From assembly GCA_025356595.1 (NCBI GenBank), contig JANXSQ010000263.1, positions 1-63,877 on the forward strand: 63,877 nt of DNA. The letters are read 5' to 3'. The position numbers were made by a program, and so were the translations under genes. The notes under the pieces are model-generated. The model worked only from the letters and a program-made list of their open reading frames with translations. It was not told where the DNA came from and made no database searches. The DNA is from Janthinobacterium sp. Lineage in GTDB: Bacteria; Pseudomonadota; Gammaproteobacteria; Burkholderiales; Burkholderiaceae_D. Numbering within the stretch: the first letter of the stretch is position 1; each line of letters starts with the position of its first letter. Of the stretch, positions 18,779 to 25,659 are shown piece by piece.

Positions 18779-20599
18779 ATGATGTTTCCCATGCTTGGCA
18801 AGAAAAACGTGTTCGCTCCGACCAAACCGATCTGGTGGATAGGCGTGCTGCTGTCCTGCGGCGTCGGGTTGAGCTTCTACCTGGCCGCCGCGAAATCGAT
18901 AGAGACCGACTCGGCCGTGCGCTTCAACAACCTGGCGCACACCGCCCAATACAGCATCGGCGCGCGCATCAAGTCCTACGCCGACTTGCTGCGTGCCACG
19001 GCCAGCCTGTTCCAGGTCTCGGAAACGATGAGCCGCGCCCAGTTCCGCCACTATGTCGCGGGCCTCGAACTGGCCGAGCATTTCCCGGCCATCGAAACCA
19101 TCAATTTCGCCCAATTCGTGCGCGACGAGGACCGCGACGTTTTCGAGGCCAAAGTGCGCGGCGAGGAGCGCGCCGGCGACGGCTACCCCCCTTTCGAGAT
19201 CAAGCCGGCGGGCCGGCGCGGCAGCTACTCGGTGCTCACCTATCTGGAACCGATTGCCAACTCGCCCGACAAATTCGGCGTCGACGTGGCCGTCGAAGCG
19301 TTCCGCGCCGCGGCGCTGAACGAGTCGCGCGACAAGGGCACGGTGACCAATTCCGGCCAGACCATCCGCGTCCCGAGCCGGCCGCAGATGCGGGCCTTGG
19401 CGATGCGCCTGCCGATCTACCGCGCCGGCCTGCCCCTGTCGAACGTGGCGCAGCGGCGCCAGGCCTACCTCGGCTCGCTCGGCGTCGGATTCAATCTGCG
19501 TTCGCTGGTGCAGGGCGTGCTCGACGAGTTGCCGGTGCGCTCGGTGCACGTCGCCCTGTACGACGGCGGCACGGCGGCCCAGCCCACGAACGGCGGCGCG
19601 CTGGTCTTCAACAGCCAGAACGCGCAGGAGCCGGCGCGCCAGGTGTTCGCCACGACGGTGCCGATCAACTACAACGGGCGCCTGTGGCAAGCCCACTTCA
19701 GCGTCAGGAAAAGCGAGCTCTACACCCGCTTCGACGACTACTTCCCCTGGCTGACCATGCTCGCCGGCTTCATCGGCACGATGCTGATCTACGCCCTGTT
19801 CCACACGCTCTCCTCGTCGCGCCTGCGGGCCATCCAGATGGCCAAGGCGATGACGCAGGAATTGCGCGGCAGCCAGGCCAAATTGCAGATTTCGCACCAG
19901 AAGCTGCGCAGCCTGGCCGCCCACGCCGACCATATCAAAGAGGAGGAGCGCAAGCGCATCGCGCGCGAGATCCACGACGACCTGGGCCAGAACCTGCTGG
20001 TGTTGCGCATTGAGGCCGACATGCTGGCCTCGCGCACCCAGCGCAGCCACCCGCGCCTGAACGCGCGCGCCCGCTCGACGCTGAGCCATATCGACACCAC
20101 CATCAAGAGCGTGCGCCACATCATCAACGACTTGCGCCCGACGGTGCTCGACCTGGGCTTGAACGCGGCCGTCGAATGGCAGATCGCCGAGTTCCGGCGC
20201 CGCACCGGCATCGTCTGCGAACTGAAGGAGAACCAGACCGACATCGACCTCAACGACCATTGCGCGACGGCGTTCTTCCGCATCCTGCAAGAGTCGCTGA
20301 GCAACATCTCGCAGCACGCCGCGGCGAGCCTGGTCCAGGTCGAGCTGAAAAAGGAGGGCGACACCTTGTCGATGACGGTGCGCGACAACGGCGTCGGCGT
20401 GCTCAGCGAAAGCCGCAACAAGGTCGGCTCCTTCGGCCTGGTCGGCATCGAGGAGCGCATCAAGATACTCGGCGGGAAATGCTCGATCCGCAGCACCGAA
20501 GGCGCCGGCATGATGGTGACGGTATCGGTGCAGATCAAGGCCGCCCCGCCCTACCCCTATCTGGGCGAGGCGGAGGAACTGGAGCACCATCCCGCCTGA
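18779..20599 (+). CDS. CHASE-domain sensor histidine kinase (NarL-type HisKA_3)
   Basis: A 606-residue membrane sensor. One membrane helix (about 18-36) is followed by a periplasmic CHASE domain (about 75-300, with HFPAIETINFAQFVRDEDRD and an RRGSYSVLTYLEPI block) and a second membrane helix (about 322-343). A coiled linker leads to HisKA_3 with the phospho-acceptor His in RKRIAREIHDDLGQNLLVLR (about residue 399), and the ATPase region shows FRILQESLSNISQHA and DNGVGV. Several ATGs cluster at 18779-18791. Kinases of this type pair with LuxR-class response regulators, but none lies nearby: it is an orphan. A sequence block in its promoter recurs before the downstream repeat-protein gene, which suggests linked control. 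Confidence 0.9.
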   Translation: MMFPMLGKKNVFAPTKPIWWIGVLLSCGVGLSFYLAAAKSIETDSAVRFNNLAHTAQYSIGARIKSYADLLRATASLFQVSETMSRAQFRHYVAGLELAEHFPAIETINFAQFVRDEDRDVFEAKVRGEERAGDGYPPFEIKPAGRRGSYSVLTYLEPIANSPDKFGVDVAVEAFRAAALNESRDKGTVTNSGQTIRVPSRPQMRALAMRLPIYRAGLPLSNVAQRRQAYLGSLGVGFNLRSLVQGVLDELPVRSVHVALYDGGTAAQPTNGGALVFNSQNAQEPARQVFATTVPINYNGRLWQAHFSVRKSELYTRFDDYFPWLTMLAGFIGTMLIYALFHTLSSSRLRAIQMAKAMTQELRGSQAKLQISHQKLRSLAAHADHIKEEERKRIAREIHDDLGQNLLVLRIEADMLASRTQRSHPRLNARARSTLSHIDTTIKSVRHIINDLRPTVLDLGLNAAVEWQIAEFRRRTGIVCELKENQTDIDLNDHCATAFFRILQESLSNISQHAAASLVQVELKKEGDTLSMTVRDNGVGVLSESRNKVGSFGLVGIEERIKILGGKCSIRSTEGAGMMVTVSVQIKAAPPYPYLGEAEELEHHPA

Positions 20600-20672
20600 G
20601 GGCGGCGTTCGGAGTTCATCGGGCCGGCGTTCGGATTCGGCGAAAACGGCATTCGGACTACGCGAGGGAGGA

Positions 20673-20727
20673 CTAGGAATTTCCTGACACAACATTGATA
20701 TATATCAATGTTGCACCCCATTCCTAG
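20673..20727. promoter_or_regulatory. Nested palindrome upstream of the first GRDP-repeat gene
   Basis: A perfect 24-bp palindrome (20690-20713; half-site CAACATTGATAT) lies inside a second, concentric inverted repeat, CTAGGAAT (20673-20680) and ATTCCTAG (20720-20727). It sits between the sensor kinase stop and the repeat-protein gene, about 100 bases before the ATG. It shares ACATTGATATATATC with the kinase promoter. There is no U-tract, so an operator is more likely than a terminator. Confidence 0.65.
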
Positions 20728-20824
20728 CCCAAAATGACAACTAATGCTTTCTGTCAACAAATCGACGATCGCAGAGTAGTGTCATCCCTCGCTGGTAGGA
20801 CAACCATTTCCCAAAGGACCACAC

Positions 20825-21631
20825 ATGACTTCGAACAACAACAACTTCAAGGCAATCGCCGAACTGGACCTGGACGCCATCAAGGTAAAACTGATGCACA
20901 AGGAATCCGGCGAGGGTTGGAGCTTGGAGAAGGCCAACGCCATGGAGTTTGAGTATCGCCGTTTTCTGATCCTGATGAAGAAGTACCCGACGGAGAACGC
21001 CGCGCCGCTGTTCGACGTCGACATCTTCTGGCACTACCACATTCTCGACACCATGAAGTACGCGGTCGACTGCGAGGCGATTTTCGGCCATTTCCTGCAC
21101 CACTTCCCCTACGTCGGCCTGCGCGGTGAAGCCGATCTCGAAGCACACCAGCAAGTCGGCGCACGGATGAAGGAGTTGTATGAAACGACCTTTGGTGAAG
21201 ACTACATCCGCGGCAGCACGGCGGCCCGCAGCGCACTCCCGGTCGCAGCCGCGGACGCGCCGCAAACGGCGTTCTCGGTGCGCGTCGCCGCCGATGCCGT
21301 CGCGCTGACGGCCTTTTCGGTGCGCGTGGCCGAGGATGTCGCGGCGCAAACCGCCTTCTCCGTGCGTGTCGCCGAGGATGTCGCGGCGCAGACCGCCTTC
21401 TCCGTGCGCGTCGCCGCCGACGCCGCACCACAGACTGCGTTTTCCGTCCGTGTCGCCGCCGATGCCACTGCGCAGACAGCCTTCTCCGTCCGTGTCGCCG
21501 CCGACGCCGCTCCGCAGACCGCGTTTTCCGTCCGTGTAGCGCGCGATGGCAGCGAACCAGGCCGGGCACACGAGGCCGAGGCGCGTTCGCGCTTCTATTC
21601 GGAGCGTCCAAGCTTACCCAACGCCAACTAA
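20825..21631 (+). CDS. GRDP-like domain protein with seven 14-residue tandem repeats
   Basis: 268 residues, no signal peptide. Residues 1-130 form a compact domain with FDVDIFWHYHILDTMKYAVD, then CEAIFGHFLHHFPY: the (V)D-x-x-WH-x-H-x-L-D-x-x-x-Y-x-x-DC pattern of glycine-rich-domain-protein-like (PF07173-type) proteins. Residues 148-245 are seven in-frame copies of a 14-residue unit TAFSVRVAADAAPQ with variation only at a few positions; a degenerate copy precedes them. The tail ends SRFYSERPSLP, matching the tail of the paralogue downstream. AAGGA precedes the ATG. The function is unknown. The plan of fixed head, repeat cassette and fixed tail recalls multi-core peptide precursors or repeat scaffolds. 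Confidence 0.85.
   Translation: MTSNNNNFKAIAELDLDAIKVKLMHKESGEGWSLEKANAMEFEYRRFLILMKKYPTENAAPLFDVDIFWHYHILDTMKYAVDCEAIFGHFLHHFPYVGLRGEADLEAHQQVGARMKELYETTFGEDYIRGSTAARSALPVAAADAPQTAFSVRVAADAVALTAFSVRVAEDVAAQTAFSVRVAEDVAAQTAFSVRVAADAAPQTAFSVRVAADATAQTAFSVRVAADAAPQTAFSVRVARDGSEPGRAHEAEARSRFYSERPSLPNAN
21266..21559 (+). repeat. Seven 42-bp in-frame coding repeats
   Basis: Tandem DNA units encode TAFSVRVA plus a six-residue variable part (ADAVAL, EDVAAQ, EDVAAQ, ADAAPQ, ADATAQ, ADAAPQ, RDGSEP). Units two and three are near-identical at DNA level, evidence of recent duplication by slippage or unequal exchange. Confidence 0.9.
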
Positions 21632-21960
21632 GTCCGGCACGCAGGCGCACCCAAGGCGCCTGCCCCTCCCCATCTCCGGCAAGCCAGCCTTGCCGGAGCT
21701 CAAAACTGTCATTTCGCAATAGTTCCTGCAAATTCACGTTGAATTCCGGCCCCGCCTGTCTATACTCAGGGAGTTGGCTTACAGCAACTCGCCAATCGGT
21801 ATTGTCAACCGCCCCCAATCCAGACGGTTTCAGCGCCACGGCATCGACCACGGGTCGACGCGCCAGCCGGCCATGCCAGGCGCCCGATACTGAACACGAT
21901 CAATCTCGGCGCGTCCCTTTCTTCTTCGATCCATTGCATCGCACAAAAGGAATTTCACTC
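21632..21960 (+). promoter_or_regulatory. Intergenic region between the two GRDP-repeat genes
   Basis: 329 bases. It holds a perfect 10-bp hairpin, CTCCGGCAAG / CTTGCCGGAG (21674-21698), without a U-tract, which may end the upstream transcript. A promoter follows at 21739-21766, with an inverted repeat at 21771-21790. The predicted untranslated leader of the second gene is about 190 bases, long enough for RNA-level control; no known riboswitch is recognised. Confidence 0.55.
21739..21790 (+). promoter_or_regulatory. Promoter plus GAGTTG-N8-CAACTC operator of the second GRDP-repeat gene
   Basis: -35 TTGAAT (21739-21744), 16-base spacer, -10 TATACT (21761-21766), then GAGTTG (21771-21776) and CAACTC (21785-21790) eight bases apart. 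The same ordered elements occur before the 65-aa gene at 22780-22832. Confidence 0.7.
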
Positions 21961-22716
21961 ATGAATTCGAATGATAATTTTCAAGCCATTGCCGCACTCG
22001 ATCTCGATCCAATCAAAGTCAAGCTGATGCATCAGGAATCCGGCGAGGGATGGTCGCTGGAGAAGGTCAACGCGGTCGAGTTCGAATACCGGCGCTTCCT
22101 GTATTTGATGAAAATATTTCCCGCCGAGGCCACCGCGCCGCTGTTCGACGTCGACATTTTCTGGCACTACCATATTCTCGACACCATGAAGTACGCCCAG
22201 GACTGCGAGCAGGTGTTCGGCTACTTCCTGCATCACTTCCCCTACATCGGCCTGCGCGGCGAGGAAGATTTGCTGGCCCATCAGCGCGTCGGCGAGCGCA
22301 TGAAGGAGTTGTACGAAGAGACCTTCGGCGAAGACTACATTCGCGCCGGCGCCGCCATCGACGCCGCGCCGAGCGCCTTTTCCAGCGCCACCGCGAAGAC
22401 CGCTTTCTCCAGCGCCGCGACGAAGATGGCCTTCTCCAGCGCCACCGCGAAACCCGCCTTCTCCAGCGCCGCCGTGAAGATGGCCTTCTCCAGCGCCACG
22501 GCGAAAACCGCCTTCTCCAGCGCCGCCGCGCAGACCGCCTTCTCCAGCGCCACGGCGAAAACGGCCTTCTCCAGCGCCGCCGTCAAGACGGCCTTCTCCA
22601 GCCGGGCGCCGGCGACGGCGTTTTCCAGCCGGGCACCGGCCGCCCAAGCCGATCAGTTGTCGTCCGCCGCGGATCGCTTCTATACCGATCGCCCCGTCCT
22701 CAGGCCGCAAAGCTAG
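21961..22716 (+). CDS. GRDP-like domain protein with ten 9-residue tandem repeats
   Basis: A 251-residue paralogue of the upstream gene. The first 130 residues are about three-quarters identical to it by eye (FDVDIFWHYHILDTMKYAQD, FGYFLHHFPYIGLRGE, KELYEETFGEDYIR). Residues 138-227 are ten copies of a 9-residue unit, TAFSSATAK or close variants, so the unit length and sequence differ completely from the paralogue while the AFS core is kept. The tail DRFYTDRPVLRP matches the paralogue's tail. No signal peptide. AAAGGAA precedes the ATG. Conserved ends with a swapped cassette imply that the repeats are the diversifying, functional part. Ser, Thr, Lys and Phe are possible modification sites; no modifying enzyme is adjacent. 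Confidence 0.85.
   Translation: MNSNDNFQAIAALDLDPIKVKLMHQESGEGWSLEKVNAVEFEYRRFLYLMKIFPAEATAPLFDVDIFWHYHILDTMKYAQDCEQVFGYFLHHFPYIGLRGEEDLLAHQRVGERMKELYEETFGEDYIRAGAAIDAAPSAFSSATAKTAFSSAATKMAFSSATAKPAFSSAAVKMAFSSATAKTAFSSAAAQTAFSSATAKTAFSSAAVKTAFSSRAPATAFSSRAPAAQADQLSSAADRFYTDRPVLRPQS
22372..22641 (+). repeat. Ten 27-bp in-frame coding repeats
   Basis: Contiguous units encode xAFSS followed by ATAK, AATK, AAVK, AAAQ or RAPA. Alternation of ATAK with AAxK units suggests an 18-residue higher-order unit. The last two units (RAPA) differ and lead into the conserved tail. Confidence 0.9.
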
Positions 22717-22728
22717 CCCGCGTCATAT

Positions 22729-22762
22729 CTGGCGGCGCGCGGCATCCACCGCGCGCCGCCAG
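22729..22762 (+). other. Strong GC hairpin after the second GRDP-repeat gene
   Basis: CTGGCGGCGCGCGG and CCGCGCGCCGCCAG form a perfect 14-bp stem with a 6-base loop, 12 bases after the stop codon. No U-tract follows, so it may be an RNA-stabilising 3' end or a factor-dependent terminator. Confidence 0.6.
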
Positions 22763-22779
22763 GCGCCCCAAGCTCGAGC

Positions 22780-22832
22780 TTGAATTCATCCGCGCGGCGC
22801 TGATATTGAAAAGAGTTGATCTGCAACAACTC
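22780..22832 (+). promoter_or_regulatory. Promoter plus GAGTTG-N8-CAACTC operator of the 65-aa gene
   Basis: -35 TTGAAT (22780-22785), 16-base spacer, -10 GATATT (22802-22807), then GAGTTG (22813-22818) and CAACTC (22827-22832). Order and spacing match the element before the second repeat-protein gene to within about one base. Confidence 0.7.
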
Positions 22833-22950
22833 GATGAGAGCGCATCTTCGCAGCGGTTTCCGTGCCCGAGAAGGTGGCTTTCGTCCGGCGTAAGCGACCT
22901 CGACAATCCGACCACCACGACGCAGCCGCCATTTTTAAGCCGAGGAAATC

Positions 22951-23148
22951 ATGACCGTCAACGCCATTTCCAGCCATAAAACCGCCGTGCAAAGCGCCCC
23001 GCCGAAACCGGCGGAAGCGACACAAGCGGTGAAGCCGGCCCCGCCGGCTCCGCCACCGCCACCGCTGCCGCCGGCGCCCGTCGCGTCCAGCGCATCGGTC
23101 AATACCAGCGGCCAGCAAACCGGCACGCGCATCAACACCACCGCTTGA
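22951..23148 (+). CDS. Small proline-rich protein co-regulated with the GRDP-repeat genes
   Basis: 65 residues: an N-terminus MTVNAISSHKTAVQSA, a central Pro-rich stretch with several runs of three to five prolines, and a Ser/Thr/Asn-rich end (SVNTSGQQTGTRINTTA). There is no signal peptide or membrane segment. GAGGAAATC gives a good ribosome-binding site. Poly-proline runs of this kind normally need elongation factor P. Its promoter copies that of the second repeat-protein gene, so it is probably part of the same system; its role is unknown. Confidence 0.72.
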   Translation: MTVNAISSHKTAVQSAPPKPAEATQAVKPAPPAPPPPPLPPAPVASSASVNTSGQQTGTRINTTA

Positions 23149-23430
23149 GTAAACCGAGGATGAGGGGCGTGACAAGACGTCGGCGGAATGACGCCGCGGC
23201 GAACATGAGGAAATGGGAAGGATGATGCGGCTTGCGCCGCGCGTCCGGGGGCGCGCTCAGGCAAGCAGGCAAGGCCGCTCCGGGCGCGTGGCCGGGCTGG
23301 CGTAAAACGGGCGGTGTGACACGCCAGCGGCGCTCACCGCGCGCCGGCGGCAGCGTAACAACGCTGTCGAGCGGAATGCGGACGCCGTTCAAAGGCAGGC
23401 GGCGCGGCGGCCGCTGCCTCAGCCCGGCAT

Positions 23431-23670
23431 TTAAGCGGCCATCAGTTCGCGCAACTCACGAATGCTGAAATCGCTGATTTCGTGCATGCGGATCAGGATC
23501 GTCGCGCCAATCGGCAGCGTGTTGTGACGGATTTTGCTGATCACCGGGGGCGCCACTTCAAGCGCGCGCGACAGGGCCGCGTCGTTTTTCAGTTGCAACT
23601 TTTCGATGATGGCATCCAACACGCGGTTTGGATTGTAGGTTGGCAGTGCGGTAATTTGTTTGATAGTCAT
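23431..23670 (-). CDS. Small Cro/CI-like helix-turn-helix protein
   Basis: 79 residues. LDAIIEKLQLKNDAALSRAL and VAPPVISKIRHNTLPIGATI read as the two helices and recognition helix of a minimal XRE-type fold, followed by ILIRMHEISDFSIRELRELM. No dimerisation or effector domain is present. It lies 280 bases downstream of the 65-aa gene on the opposite strand and could be a regulator of that locus, but it may equally be one of the many dispersed small XRE-like proteins of this bacterial group. The start at 23670 has only a weak GGAT site. Confidence 0.7.
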   Translation of the reverse strand: MTIKQITALPTYNPNRVLDAIIEKLQLKNDAALSRALEVAPPVISKIRHNTLPIGATILIRMHEISDFSIRELRELMAA

Positions 23671-23915
23671 GATTGCATCCGAGGCTGTTGTATTTTTGCA
23701 AAAAATAAGGTGTCGAAAACACCGTCCCTGCGAGAATCCGTCGATAAGGCGTCAGCACGTCGCTGTCGTTTATGCGGTTTTTACTCCATGGACCACATAA
23801 TACACGTATTTGTTAATTTTTGCTTAACTTGCAGCGATTTTGTGATTATTGAAGAGATTTGATGCACGGCTGATGTGCTAGAGGATACCGCAAAAATACA
23901 AATCGTGTCGAAATG

Positions 23916-24155
23916 TCAGCGTGCGCTGCTATAACCGTTGGCACGGAACAGCCATTCGACGACCAACAGGGCGCTCAGTTGCGCCAGTTCGGCGGGAAGG
24001 AAGAGACCGCCCGCCCCGCAGGAATGCCCGGGAAGGCTGGACCAGCCCAGTTGGCGGCGGATTTCCGCCGGCGTCGGCGGCGGACGCCGGTCCGCCTCGC
24101 GCTGATGCATATAGGCCCGCACTTGCTCTTTGCTCGGATGGGTGATGTGACGCAT
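23916..24155 (-). CDS. Small protein of unknown function
   Basis: 79 residues starting MRHITHPSKEQVRAYMHQRE, then DRRPPPTPAEIRRQLGW and a hydrophobic C-terminal part (LPAELAQLSALLVVEWLFRA). I chose the ATG at 24155 because GGAG lies six bases upstream; longer in-frame starts lack such a site. No known family; single gene without operon partners. Confidence 0.6.
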   Translation of the reverse strand: MRHITHPSKEQVRAYMHQREADRRPPPTPAEIRRQLGWSSLPGHSCGAGGLFLPAELAQLSALLVVEWLFRANGYSSAR

Positions 24156-24478
24156 CGCACGCTCCAAAAGGGTGCCGCGCCCCTGGCGGGGACGGGTCGG
24201 CATTGCTGGCAAACCATGCTTGGGTGATGACGGCACCACCCACCATATCGTGCCATTAACACATCATACTTGATGCCAGTCAAAAATGGTGCATTGCATC
24301 AAAGTTCGCAAACTCCCCGCCGGCGCGCGCTGCGCGGGCCTGTCCGCTCTTTGCCGGCCTCGCCTGGCGCAAGACCATGGCGCTCCTTCCTGTAAACGAA
24401 GTCCGGGCCGCGGGCGCTGACCTGAACCGGATGCTCGGCCTTGAGGCCGCTCAAATGCGCCCCGGAATTTTCAGACCA
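24156..24478. other. Intergenic region without recognisable features
   Basis: 323 bases between two small minus-strand genes. I see no convincing gene, repeat or hairpin. Confidence 0.5.
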
Positions 24479-24727
24479 TCACTTCTTTTCGCGCACCCGT
24501 TGCTGCTGCTTCTCCTGGGTTTTCTGTTTATTCTGTTTACGCTCGAACAAGCTCACCGCGTCTTTTTTTGCCTGCTCGACGGTGCGCATCTCGGGCCGCT
24601 CGTCGTGCGCGACAAAAAACTCCGCGTCCTGTGCGTCAACCACCAACTTGATGGCCATGGCGTCGTCAAGCTCATAAAGTTCGGTGAGGACGGTTGTTAC
24701 CTCATCCAAGTATTCTTCGTATTTCAT
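24479..24727 (-). CDS. Small acidic/charged protein of unknown function
   Basis: 82 residues: MKYEEYLDEVTTVLTELYEL, a short hydrophobic centre, and a highly charged Lys/Gln/Arg-rich C-terminus (KQNKQKTQEKQQQRVREKK). It is likely helical and cytoplasmic. I do not recognise it. It follows the sequence upstream of the epimerase-like gene's end by about 40 bases on the same strand and may be co-transcribed with that gene. Confidence 0.6.
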   Translation of the reverse strand: MKYEEYLDEVTTVLTELYELDDAMAIKLVVDAQDAEFFVAHDERPEMRTVEQAKKDAVSLFERKQNKQKTQEKQQQRVREKK

Positions 24728-24765
24728 ATAGCGTCCTCTTTGTTACAGCTCAATAATTCCGTATT

Positions 24766-25647
24766 TTACTCTTGCTGTAGTGCATCCGCGACCCGCGCGT
24801 AGTGTAGGCGCACACCCAACTCCTCTTTGATGCGGCCGTTTTGCATGCGGCGCGACTCCGACATGAAGGACAACAGGGCCGGCGAGACCACTTCCCGCAG
24901 CGCCGCGCGGGGCAGGCGCGGCGGACGCGGCAAGGCGTGCGCGTCGGCCACGGCGTCGAAATAGTCGGCCATCTTCATGTCGCTGTCGTCGACGGCGTGG
25001 TAGACCCGCCCGGGCAGCGCGCGGAACAGCGCCAGCGCGATGATGCGCGCCAGATCGTCGGCGTGGATGTGGTTGGTGTAGACGTCGTCGGCCGGCGCCA
25101 GCGCGGGGGTGCCCTCGCGCAGGCGCTTGAGCGGCAGACGGTCGGCGGCGTAGATGCCGGGCACGCGCAGAATCGCCAGACTGCTGTGGCTGCCCCTGGC
25201 CCAGGCGCGCAGCACGCGCTCGGCGTCGACGCGCCGCTTGGCGCGGGCGTTGCTGGGGGCGACCGGGCGCGTCTCGTCGATCAGGGCGCCGCCGCAATCG
25301 CCGTAGACGCCGCTGGTGCTGACATAAACCAGGCGCGCCCGCTCAGGTAAAATGGCGGCTAAATTGCGCGTGCGCCGGTCCAGCGCGCCGTCCGCCTGCG
25401 GCGGCGCCAGATGGACGATATAGGGCGCCAGCCCGGCCAGGCGTTTCAGGCTGGCGCGCTGGTCCAGGTCGGCGACGATGGGAATGGCGCCGGCGGCGCG
25501 CAGCGCGCCGCGCCGCTCCGCCTGGCTGGTGACGGCGAAGACGCGAAAGCGCGCGCGCAGCAGCGGCAACAGGCGCATGCCGACGTCGCCGCAGCCGAGT
25601 ATCAACAGGCGCGGCCGGTGTGTGTTGTGGATCATTGTGTTTTTCAT
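24766..25647 (-). CDS. NAD(P)-binding SDR-type epimerase/dehydratase (YeeZ-like)
   Basis: About 293 residues (289 if the ATG at 25635 is used). The Rossmann opening is LLILGCGDVGMRLLPLL; YVSTSGVYGDCGG carries a TSGVYG motif typical of the extended-SDR sugar-epimerase-like YeeZ/Ylbe group, and YTNHIHADDLARIIALAL is the usual epimerase C-terminal block. The usual YxxxK pair is not clear in the expected position, as in many atypical members, so the reaction is unassigned. It is divergent from the flavin reductase gene at only about 12 bases between starts. Confidence 0.78.
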   Translation of the reverse strand: MKNTMIHNTHRPRLLILGCGDVGMRLLPLLRARFRVFAVTSQAERRGALRAAGAIPIVADLDQRASLKRLAGLAPYIVHLAPPQADGALDRRTRNLAAILPERARLVYVSTSGVYGDCGGALIDETRPVAPSNARAKRRVDAERVLRAWARGSHSSLAILRVPGIYAADRLPLKRLREGTPALAPADDVYTNHIHADDLARIIALALFRALPGRVYHAVDDSDMKMADYFDAVADAHALPRPPRLPRAALREVVSPALLSFMSESRRMQNGRIKEELGVRLHYARVADALQQE

Positions 25648-25659
25648 TTCAAGGATTGT

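Noticed and set aside
21266..22641. CRISPR-like arrays in the two repeat regions
   Set aside because: The units are contiguous, in frame, coding and without spacers, so they are protein repeats.
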